Assembly (NCBI GenBank): GCA_031376285.1
Contig: JANMDN010000086.1
Span: 38,080-102,079 of the forward strand
Origin: JANMDN01 sp031376285
GTDB taxonomy: Bacteria; Actinomycetota; Thermoleophilia; Miltoncostaeales; Miltoncostaeaceae
DNA length: 64,000 bases
Direction: 5' to 3'
Position numbers and translations under genes: made by a program. Of the stretch, positions 55,152 through 61,740 are shown one piece after another (the first letter of the stretch is position 1; every line of letters begins with the position of its first letter). The notes beneath the pieces are model-generated. The model was not told where the DNA came from, made no database searches, and saw only the letters and a list, made by a program, of their open reading frames with translations.

Positions 55152-56660
55152 ATGCCGAGAAATGTGGCATCCAGTGGCTTGCCGACAGCAGAGATCTTCG
55201 CGGTCGATGCCCGCACCCGCTCGGTGGCCTCGAAAGCCACCCGCGCCGGGCGTCTGCGCCGGATCGTTCAGGGTGTCTATACGCGGGATCTCTCGACGCC
55301 GCTGGACGTGCTCGTGCGAACCCGGTTGCTCGAGGTCGTTGCGGCGGTCCGCCCCGGAGCGGTGATCGCGGACCGCTCGGCGGCGCTGGGAGGGATCCTC
55401 ACCGCGGACAACCTCCTGTTCGTCGTCCACGAGCGGCAGCCCGACGTGACGCTTCCCGGGGAGGTGGTGATCCGCTCGAGGGCGGGCGTCGGGCCCCTAC
55501 CGAGCGACGTGGCGCTGCCGCGCGGCCTGTGGATGAGCAGCGAGGCACGGTGCGCGCTCGAGAACATGGTCGCGAGTCGTTCGCGCGGCGGGCGCACGGC
55601 ACGGACGCTGTCGCGGATCGAGCTGGAGCGCTGGCTCGATCGCCAGATAAGCTCGAGGGGGGAGGACTGGGCGAGGCGTCTTCGCGACGACACTCGCGAG
55701 ATCGCACCGCGACTTGGGCTCGAAACAGAGGCCGTCGCGCTCGATCAGCCGCTTGGTGCGCTTCTCGGCACTCGAGAAATCGCCGCCGCGTCTCCTGAGC
55801 TGCGAGCAAGGATGCGTGGGAAGGCCTACGACTCAGCTCGGATCGTCACCATCGAGCGCCTCCTCGATCAGCTCCTCGCATCGGCGCCCCCGCCATCGCG
55901 TCCGGCCGACCTGGGCCCGCGCTCGACCGTCCTCGCCTTTGTGGAGGCCTACTTCTCGAACTTCATCGAGGGCAACGAGTTCGCCTTCGACCAGGCCACG
56001 GCGATCGTGTACGCGGGGAGCAACCCGGCGGCCCGTCCAGCCGACGCACACGACATCCGCGGCACGTTTGCCATCGCGAACGACCCCGTCGAGATGCGCC
56101 GCCGCCCCGCCTCGGGCGAGGATCTGATCGCGGTCCTCCAACAACGCCACGCGACGCTGCTCGGGGGGAGACCGGATAAGCGCCCAGGGGAGCTCAAGCA
56201 GACAGCGAACCGGGCTGGCGGGACCATGTTCGTCGCACCCCGGCTTGTGCGCGGCACCCTGCTCGCCGGTTTCGAGCGCTACACCCAGCTCACCGACCCG
56301 TTCCACCGTGCAGCGTTCATGATGTTCCTGGTCGCCGAGGTACACCCCTTCGACGACGGCAACGGACGGATCGCCCGACTCATGATGAACGCGGAACTCG
56401 TCTCCGCTGACCAAACACGGATCGTCATCCCGACCGTGTATCGCGACAACTACCTCATGGCCCTACGCGGTCTCACGCACAACGCAAACGCCGCCAGCTA
56501 CATCGCGATGCTCGACTTCGCGCAGCGCTACACCGCCCAGCTTGACTGCACATCGATCGACAGCGCCGACCGCGATCTGATCCAGACCAACGCGTTCCGA
56601 AACCCGGCCGAAGCCGACGCGCTCGGTATCAGACTTACACTCCCAACGCAGACAGGCTGA
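55152..56660 (+). CDS. AbiEi-like/Fic fusion protein
   Basis: 502 aa. The N-terminal 130 residues (IFAVDARTRSVASKATRAGR; VADRSAALGG-like; LPRGLWMSS) resemble the AbiEi/type IV antitoxin wHTH and its adjoining domain. The C-terminal Fic domain (about 255-480) has the catalytic motif HPFDDGNGRIAR (near 397) for AMP transfer to Ser/Thr/Tyr, and SNFIEGN (near 269), the [S/T]xxxE[G/N] auto-inhibitory motif of class II Fic proteins. All key residues are present, so a self-inhibited AMPylase is likely, possibly with DNA-binding autoregulation. Probably leaderless; surrounded by pseudogenes and repeats but intact. Confidence 0.87.
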   Translation: MPRNVASSGLPTAEIFAVDARTRSVASKATRAGRLRRIVQGVYTRDLSTPLDVLVRTRLLEVVAAVRPGAVIADRSAALGGILTADNLLFVVHERQPDVTLPGEVVIRSRAGVGPLPSDVALPRGLWMSSEARCALENMVASRSRGGRTARTLSRIELERWLDRQISSRGEDWARRLRDDTREIAPRLGLETEAVALDQPLGALLGTREIAAASPELRARMRGKAYDSARIVTIERLLDQLLASAPPPSRPADLGPRSTVLAFVEAYFSNFIEGNEFAFDQATAIVYAGSNPAARPADAHDIRGTFAIANDPVEMRRRPASGEDLIAVLQQRHATLLGGRPDKRPGELKQTANRAGGTMFVAPRLVRGTLLAGFERYTQLTDPFHRAAFMMFLVAEVHPFDDGNGRIARLMMNAELVSADQTRIVIPTVYRDNYLMALRGLTHNANAASYIAMLDFAQRYTAQLDCTSIDSADRDLIQTNAFRNPAEADALGIRLTLPTQTG

Positions 56661-56772
56661 ACTCCGGCGACCATTGCTTCGCCGGGAACCGGACCTCGGC
56701 GGTAACTTGAGCACAGGATCGAACGGTGAAGACCAGGTGAGGTCGTCAACGGCATCCGCTCCCTCGAAGGAG

Positions 56773-56811
56773 TGATCGAACGCAAGGTCTGACTGTCTGG
56801 CCTGGATGCCA
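56773..56811 (+). repeat. stem-loop repeat, copy 7
   Basis: ATCGAACGCAAGGTCTGACT then GTC and hairpin TGGC-CTGGAT-GCCA. Lies in the 275-bp gap after the Fic gene; nothing recognisable begins right after it. Confidence 0.72.
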
Positions 56812-56935
56812 TTCAAGTACCGGCCCGGGTTCCCAGAGCGGTTCGACTCGATCGAACACGCCCGCGTTCTGCAGGGTGTTCTTCCCGTGGTACAACCTGA
56901 CCCCTGCACCCCGTCGAAGCTCGCATCTGGTGATG

Positions 56936-57223
56936 TCAGTTGAGCCGTTGGGTGAGGTGGATCGTGACGTCGCCGCCGTCGGTCTTTCCGATGGTGCGGC
57001 GGATGGCGGCGGTAACCGGGAGTTTGTGCGTGCCGTCTCCGAGTGCCATGAACGCGCCTCGGAATGGCTCGCCGTCGATGGTGCCAGCGACCTTGACCAG
57101 GCCTCGGGTGCCGAAAGTATCCGCCGAGCCGAGGAGCTTGACGCAGGTCCAAGTGTCGCCCTCCTGCACCTTGCCGAGGGTTGCGGTGAACGTGATGTCG
57201 AGTGGTCCGGGCGTGGTGCTCAT
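56936..57223 (-). CDS. DUF1905 domain protein
   Basis: 95 aa. Matches the DUF1905 beta-barrel (FTATLGKVQEGDTWTCVKLL, VKVAGTIDGEPFRGAFMALGDGTHKLPV, GDVTIHL), often found alone or fused to the YdeI/OmpD-associated 'bacteriocin-protection' domain. Function not established. Follows the small membrane protein gene by 45 bp in the TetR-divergent unit. Confidence 0.83.
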   Translation of the reverse strand: MSTTPGPLDITFTATLGKVQEGDTWTCVKLLGSADTFGTRGLVKVAGTIDGEPFRGAFMALGDGTHKLPVTAAIRRTIGKTDGGDVTIHLTQRLN

Positions 57224-57268
57224 GGGTACTCCTTCGTGTCCGTTTCGATTGCTTCGAGGCGTCGCTGT

Positions 57269-57640
57269 TCAGGTGAAAAGTCCGAGAATGCTGCCGATGG
57301 CGACGAGTTTGATGAGCCAGTCGCCCGCGTGGAGGGCGGCGGATCGCACCGGCACTTTCTCCCAGAGCACGGATCCGGCCAGCAGCACGACCGGCAGTGC
57401 CCACAGCGCCAGAGCGAGCAGCGCGCCCTGCCTGGGGCCGCCCCAGTCGGCCGCGAGCAGCAGGCCGGCGACGAGACCAGAGATGATCGCGCTGCGGAGC
57501 AGCTCGATCGCGATCTGCCAGGGCCGGGGACGCTCCTCGGAAGCCGGCTCGGCGGTCGGTGGTGCGGGCGCGAGCGCGTAGAAGGCGAAGCTGATGATGA
57601 ACGCCGCGATGGTGGCGACGGTGATTCCGAGAGCGGGCAT
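57269..57640 (-). CDS. four-helix membrane protein (DUF1761-like)
   Basis: 123 aa from ATG 57640 (MPALGITVATIAAFIISFAF). Four hydrophobic segments: about 5-23, 43-62, 68-88 and 100-120. Resembles small DUF1761-type membrane proteins. Transcribed divergently from the TetR regulator, with the operator-like repeat in between, so probably repressed by it. Function unknown. Confidence 0.72.
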   Translation of the reverse strand: MPALGITVATIAAFIISFAFYALAPAPPTAEPASEERPRPWQIAIELLRSAIISGLVAGLLLAADWGGPRQGALLALALWALPVVLLAGSVLWEKVPVRSAALHAGDWLIKLVAIGSILGLFT

Positions 57641-57660
57641 CTGCGTGTCTCCAACTCGAA

Positions 57661-57726
57661 CTTTAGTACTAGTCGGTATCTTTCTCGTACGGTAGACGAC
57701 CCGTTGAGTACCGTCAAGTACTAAAG
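57661..57726. promoter_or_regulatory. TetR operator: inverted repeat in divergent promoter
   Basis: Left arm CTTTAGTACTAGTCGGTA (57661-57678) and right arm, on the minus strand, CTTTAGTACTTGACGGTA (57709-57726) share 16 of 18 bases; each also contains the palindrome AGTACT. They flank both divergent starts, as expected for repression of the membrane-protein/DUF1905 unit and autorepression. Confidence 0.7.
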
Positions 57727-57737
57727 TGAGGCGGATG

Positions 57738-58412
57738 ATGCACGAGAGCCGATCTCGTCGACCAGGACGCCCTCCGGGGAGCGCCGGGAGCGAGCTGCTT
57801 GAAATCGCCCGAAACGAGTTTCTCGCCAAGGGATATGCCGGCACAACGATGGACGCTATCGCGGGTGCTGCCCGAATCTCGAAGAACTCCCTCTACCGGG
57901 AGTACGCCTCGAAGGACCTCCTCTACTCCGCCGTGATCACCGACTGGGTCGATCAGGGACGCGACGCCATGCGCCCGCATACCGAGGCTCTCGTCGCCGC
58001 GCCCGACACCATCGATCAGCTGCGTCGGCTCGCACGCACGATCCAGGCAGCCGTCCTCAGCCCGTCCGTGCGGCAGATGCGCACCCTGGTCGCCGCCGAG
58101 GCCGCACGGTTCCCCGACATCGCAGCCGACTACGTGACGCGCAGCTGGGAACGCAACATCCAGAACCTCGCCGACGCCTTCACCGTCCTCGCCGAACGCG
58201 GCACCATCACCACCGATGCCCCGCTCGTTGCGGCCGACCAGTTCACCTGGCTCGCCGTCGCCGCACCACTCAACCGGATGACCCTCGACGCCGGTGCCCG
58301 CCCCTACACCCAAAACGAACTGGACACGATCGCCGATGAAGCCGTCGCGACCTTCGTCGCACGATTCGTCCCAGCAGACCCTCACGCTGGGACTGTCCGG
58401 AGGTTTGTGTGA
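57738..58412 (+). CDS. TetR-family transcriptional regulator
   Basis: About 224 aa from ATG 57738 (GAGG 6 nt upstream; ATG 57735 and GTG 57726 are alternatives, the latter lying inside the operator). N-terminal HTH: IARNEFLAKGYAGTTMDAIA-GAARISKNSLYREYASKDLL. C-terminal ligand/dimer domain is all-helical with a tetracycline-repressor-like C-terminal pattern. The last residues (GTVRRFV) are encoded by the 55-bp IS-like repeat, so the native C-terminus was replaced by an insertion or deletion. Confidence 0.87.
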   Translation: MHESRSRRPGRPPGSAGSELLEIARNEFLAKGYAGTTMDAIAGAARISKNSLYREYASKDLLYSAVITDWVDQGRDAMRPHTEALVAAPDTIDQLRRLARTIQAAVLSPSVRQMRTLVAAEAARFPDIAADYVTRSWERNIQNLADAFTVLAERGTITTDAPLVAADQFTWLAVAAPLNRMTLDAGARPYTQNELDTIADEAVATFVARFVPADPHAGTVRRFV

Positions 58413-58443
58413 GTTCTGCCACGCCAGCATGTCCTCCACGACA
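58389..58443 (+). repeat. 55-bp terminal-like repeat, copy 2
   Basis: Same sequence as 53375-53429 (one mismatch), starting GGGACTGTCCGGAGGT. Overlaps the end of the TetR gene and supplies its stop codon. Confidence 0.8.
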
Positions 58444-58483
58444 ATGACGAGTGCCCGTGAGGAGTCCGATCGAGATCGGCCCC

Positions 58484-58885
58484 TCAGTCGCGCGGCGACA
58501 CCACTGCCAATCCCGCAGCGGTTGCGGCGTCGGCCAGCCGGTCGTCGTAGGTGACGATCGCGTCCATTTCAGGGGCGAGAAGGCGTGCGGTGGCGAGGTG
58601 AATGGCGTCGAGCGAGCGCACTGAGCGGTTGGGCTCCTCCATCGCTGCGTCGACGATGTCGTCGTCGATGGCGACGTAGGCGAACGCAAGCAGGAGGTCT
58701 CTGGCGTCTGGCAGCAGTTGGGGGATGGTCCGCGCCACGGCGCGGGTGACTTCGACGCGAAGCAGGGCGGAGCTGATCCACTGCGCGTCAGAATTGCGGT
58801 CGTAGAAGGCGGCAAGGGCCTGAGAGTGCGCTTCTTCCACGAGGAGTTTCACGACCGCGGAGGTGTCGGCGTAGTAGACCCTCAC
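58484..58885 (-). CDS. vapC: PIN-domain ribonuclease toxin (VapC-like)
   Basis: About 133 aa. PIN acidic residues: Asp in VYYADTSAVVKL, Glu in LLRVEVTRAVAR, Asp in SLDAIHLATA and Asp in VTYDDRLADAA. GTG 58885 overlaps the antitoxin stop (GTGA); a TTG one codon earlier is possible. Expected to cleave tRNA or rRNA when freed from its antitoxin. Confidence 0.9.
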   Translation of the reverse strand: MRVYYADTSAVVKLLVEEAHSQALAAFYDRNSDAQWISSALLRVEVTRAVARTIPQLLPDARDLLLAFAYVAIDDDIVDAAMEEPNRSVRSLDAIHLATARLLAPEMDAIVTYDDRLADAATAAGLAVVSPRD

Positions 58886-59178
58886 CAACGTTCGTCATCG
58901 CGCATCGCCGCGACCGCATCCGAGAGGCGGTCCGTCCCGTCCGAGGGGTGCATCCGCGGGCGGTACCCGGGCCGGCGCGCGAGCGTGGCTCGCCCAGAGT
59001 CCACGAGCCGAGCCAAAATCGGAGTGGGTTCTGGATCGCCAGCCGGAATGATGCGGGCGATGAGTCGACCGCGATCCGTGACGTCCACCGTCTCGCCCTG
59101 CCGAACCCGCACCAGCACCTCACTCGTGCGATGACGCAGCTCCCTCAAGCCAACCGCGTGTTTCACCGGAGCAGTCAT
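58882..59178 (-). CDS. vapB: Phd/YefM-type antitoxin (VapB-like)
   Basis: 98 aa. N-terminal Phd/YefM-like DNA-binding part (VGLRELRHRTSEVLVRVRQG-ETVDVTDRGRLIARI) and an acidic/flexible C-terminus (DRLSDAVAAMRDDERW) expected to bind and block the PIN toxin. Directly upstream of the toxin with a 4-nt overlap, the usual antitoxin-first order. Confidence 0.9.
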   Translation of the reverse strand: MTAPVKHAVGLRELRHRTSEVLVRVRQGETVDVTDRGRLIARIIPAGDPEPTPILARLVDSGRATLARRPGYRPRMHPSDGTDRLSDAVAAMRDDERW

Positions 59179-59191
59179 ACTCTTTTAACGT

Positions 59192-59218
59192 ATCACACGT
59201 CTGTGGCTACATCACACG
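59192..59218 (-). promoter_or_regulatory. putative VapB operator (direct repeat)
   Basis: ATCACACG occurs at 59192-59199 and 59211-59218, 19 bp apart (about two helical turns), 14 bp upstream of the antitoxin start. Suited to cooperative antitoxin binding; inferred from position and spacing only. Confidence 0.4.
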
Positions 59219-59295
59219 CTTGCGAGGATATGCTGTCCGAAGCTCGTAGAACTTGGCGGCCCGGGCGTCCGCTCGTGGGGGCTTCAAGCGGCTGA

Positions 59296-59805
59296 CTAAC
59301 CTCTTGAGCGGCGCGACGAGATCACACCAGTATCGAAGCCCGCCAGGTTCAGGCCTCCGCTGAACCGGGCATGTTCGATCTTGATGCAGCGATTGGTCAC
59401 GGCCTCCATGCCGCCCTCAACGGCGATTCGAACCGCGTCGTCGCTGTGGAGGCCGAGTTGGGCCCAGAAGACGCCCGCACCGACGGCGACGGCCTCGCGG
59501 GCGACGTCTGGGAGGTCGTCGGGACGCCGGAAGACGTCGACGATGTCGGGTACGCCGGGCAGGTCGGCCAGTGACGGGTAGACCTCAAGCCCGAGGATCT
59601 CCGTCTCGCGGGGGTTCACGGGCCACACGACGTAGTCCGCGCTTGATGAGTTGAGATAGGTGAGCACGAAGTTGCTCGCACGGGCGGGATTCCCGGATGC
59701 ACCGACGACGGCGATCGTCTTGGCTCGGCGGAGGATCGCGCGGCGTGCCATGGCCGACGGGGCGTGCCACACCCCTCGCGTGGTCTCCACAACGTCGCGA
59801 CTCAT
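59296..59805 (-). CDS. CoA-binding domain protein (YccU-like)
   Basis: 169 aa. Rossmann-type CoA-binding fold: AKTIAVVGASGNPARASNFV, VWPVNPRETEILGLEVYPSL, VDIVDVFRRPDDLP, GVFWAQLGLHSDDAV, NRCIKIEHARF. Related to the CoA-binding domain of succinyl-CoA synthetase. Overlaps metY by 4 nt; the same metY/CoA-binding pairing is seen in other bacteria, suggesting a link to O-acetylhomoserine metabolism. Confidence 0.87.
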   Translation of the reverse strand: MSRDVVETTRGVWHAPSAMARRAILRRAKTIAVVGASGNPARASNFVLTYLNSSSADYVVWPVNPRETEILGLEVYPSLADLPGVPDIVDVFRRPDDLPDVAREAVAVGAGVFWAQLGLHSDDAVRIAVEGGMEAVTNRCIKIEHARFSGGLNLAGFDTGVISSRRSRG

Positions 59806-61106
59806 GCCACAGCCTGCGCTGCGTCAAGCGCGCAGTCGATGTCGAAGAGGATGTCGTCGACGTCCTCGATGCCGACGCTGACACGTACGAGATCCGGTGA
59901 TACCCCCGCCGCGTCGAGGGCGTCGGTCGAAAGTTGACGGTGCGTTGTCGACGCGGGGTGGATCACAAGCGTGCGCGTGTCGCCGATATTTGCCAGATGC
60001 GAGCACAGCTCGACACCACCGATGAACGCCTCACCCGCCGCGCGGCCCCCGCGAACCCCGAAGGCCAGCACCGCTCCGGGCCCGTCGGGGAGGTACTTCC
60101 TGGCGAGCGCGTGGTTCGGGTCGTCCGGCAGCCCCGCGTAGCGCACCCAGCTCACGCGGGGGTCGTCGGTGAGCCACCGCGCGACCGTGAGCGCGTTCTC
60201 GACGTGAGCGCCCATGCGAAGGGAGAGCGTCTCCATGCCCTGGAGGATGAGGAACGCGTTGAACGGTGAGAGCGCGGGCCCGAGGTTTCGGAGCCCTTCG
60301 ACGCGCATCTTGGTGCAGAAGCCGTACTCGCCGAAGTTGTCCCAGTAGCGCAGGTTCCCGTAGGTGGCGACGGGCTCGGTCATGACTGGGAAGTTGCCGT
60401 TGTCCCACGCGAACCTGCCGGAGTCGACGACGACGCCCGCGATCGACGTGCCGTGCCCCCCGAGGAACTTCGTCGCCGAGTGCACGACGATGTCCGCGCC
60501 GTGCTCGAACGGTCGGCACAGGTGTGGGGTTGCAAGCGTCGAGTCGACGACAAACGGCACGTCGGCGCCGTGGGCGATGTCGGCGAGCGCGGCGAGGTCG
60601 GCCACCGTCCCCGCCGGGTTGGCGATGATCTCGGTGTAGAGGAGCTTCGTCCTGCCGGGCTTGATCGCCGCGGCGAAGGCCGCAGGGTCGTCAGGCGCCA
60701 CGAAGGTCGTCTCGATGCCAAGACGACGCAGCGTCACGTCGAGCAGCGTGAAGGTGCCGCCGTAGAGCGCGGAACTCGAAACGATGTGGTCGCCGGCATG
60801 CGCGAGCGACGTGAAGACCAGCGTCTCCGCGGCCTGACCGCTCCCGACGGCAACGGCGCCGATGCCGCCCTCGAGACTCGCGATGCGCTCTTCGAACGCG
60901 GCCACTGTCGGGTTTGCAAGGCGCGTGTAGATGTTGCCGTACTTTTGGAGCGCGAAGAGGTCGGCGGCGTCTTGGGTGTCTTCGAACACGAACGACGTCG
61001 TCTGGTAGATCGGCACGGCACGTGCGCCGGTCGTCGGATCTGGCCGAGCGCCCGCGTGGATGGCCCGCGTTCGCGGTCCCCACGTGCGATCCTCGGAGGT
61101 GGCCAC
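59802..61106 (-). CDS. metY: O-acetylhomoserine sulfhydrylase (MetY)
   Basis: 434-aa Cys/Met-metabolism PLP enzyme, the normal length for MetY (about 430) and longer than MetB (about 380). PLP Lys in HSATKFLGGHGTSIAGVVVD. Other family motifs: IYQTTSFVFEDTQDAADLFA, YTRLANPTVAAFEERIASLEGG, and the C-terminal HPASTTHRQLS. Converts O-acetylhomoserine and sulfide to homocysteine. The acetyltransferase gene metX is not in the window. Confidence 0.94.
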   Translation of the reverse strand: MATSEDRTWGPRTRAIHAGARPDPTTGARAVPIYQTTSFVFEDTQDAADLFALQKYGNIYTRLANPTVAAFEERIASLEGGIGAVAVGSGQAAETLVFTSLAHAGDHIVSSSALYGGTFTLLDVTLRRLGIETTFVAPDDPAAFAAAIKPGRTKLLYTEIIANPAGTVADLAALADIAHGADVPFVVDSTLATPHLCRPFEHGADIVVHSATKFLGGHGTSIAGVVVDSGRFAWDNGNFPVMTEPVATYGNLRYWDNFGEYGFCTKMRVEGLRNLGPALSPFNAFLILQGMETLSLRMGAHVENALTVARWLTDDPRVSWVRYAGLPDDPNHALARKYLPDGPGAVLAFGVRGGRAAGEAFIGGVELCSHLANIGDTRTLVIHPASTTHRQLSTDALDAAGVSPDLVRVSVGIEDVDDILFDIDCALDAAQAVA

Positions 61107-61133
61107 AGCGCTACCCTAACGGGGATTTCGCCA

Positions 61134-61661
61134 ATGCAAAGGGGGGCGCAGGTGTCGCTTGCGACTGTCATCGAAACGATCGGCGAGACCGTCGCCACCG
61201 AGCCGGAACGTGCGCATGTTGTGCTGCGCGTGAGCGGATCGCTCGTCGGGCCGCTGCAGTTCGACATGAAGAGTGGGCGGCACACGATCACCGCCGACGA
61301 GCCATCGTCATTCGGGGGAGAGAACACCGGTCCGAGCCCGACCCAGTACGCGCTCGCCGCGCTCGCCTCCTGTCAGGCGATCACCTACCGCTACTGGGCG
61401 GCCAAGGAAGGCATCGCCCTCGACGCGATCGACGTCGAAGTCGAAGGCGATTTCGACATGCGGGGCCTCTTTGGGCTTCCCGGCGCCGGCCCGGCCGGAT
61501 TCACCGCGATCCGCGTGCATGTCACACCTCATGGGCCAGAGACCGCCGCTCGCTACCGGGCGCTCGCCAAGACGGTGGACGAGCACTGCCCGATCCTCGA
61601 CCTCTTCCGGGCAGAGACACCGGTCGAGCGGCGAATGTCGGTTCCCACGGCGAGGAGTTAG
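61134..61661 (+). CDS. OsmC/Ohr-family peroxidase-like protein
   Basis: About 175 aa from ATG 61134 (GTG 61152 possible). OsmC fold: FGGENTGPSPTQYALAALASCQAITYRYWA contains the first catalytic Cys (long stretch around ASCQA), and the second Cys is in VDEHCPILDLFR. Thiol-dependent reductase of organic hydroperoxides; the EHCPI form is that of the YhfA/OsmC-like subgroup. Divergent from metY with 27 bp between starts. Confidence 0.87.
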   Translation: MQRGAQVSLATVIETIGETVATEPERAHVVLRVSGSLVGPLQFDMKSGRHTITADEPSSFGGENTGPSPTQYALAALASCQAITYRYWAAKEGIALDAIDVEVEGDFDMRGLFGLPGAGPAGFTAIRVHVTPHGPETAARYRALAKTVDEHCPILDLFRAETPVERRMSVPTARS

Positions 61662-61694
61662 GCGCCGAGTCCGGCCACGCAATGCCAGTGAGCA

Positions 61695-61735
61695 CGGCAG
61701 TCGCCCCTCAGCATCACAGTCAGACCGTGCGTGGA
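61695..61735 (-). repeat. possible stem-loop repeat, copy 8 (weak)
   Basis: On the minus strand ACGCACGGTCTGACTGT, a 7-nt insertion, then AGGGGC-GACT-GCC. Matches the GCAAGGTCTGACTGT subfamily with changes. Lies between the convergent OsmC and PKD/DNRLRE genes. Confidence 0.4.
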
Positions 61736-61740
61736 GTCGG

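Noticed and set aside
56886..56915. Ninth stem-loop copy (ACAACCTGACCCCTGCACCCC region)
   Set aside because: Only CCTGACCCC matches; the GAACGCA part and the hairpin are missing.
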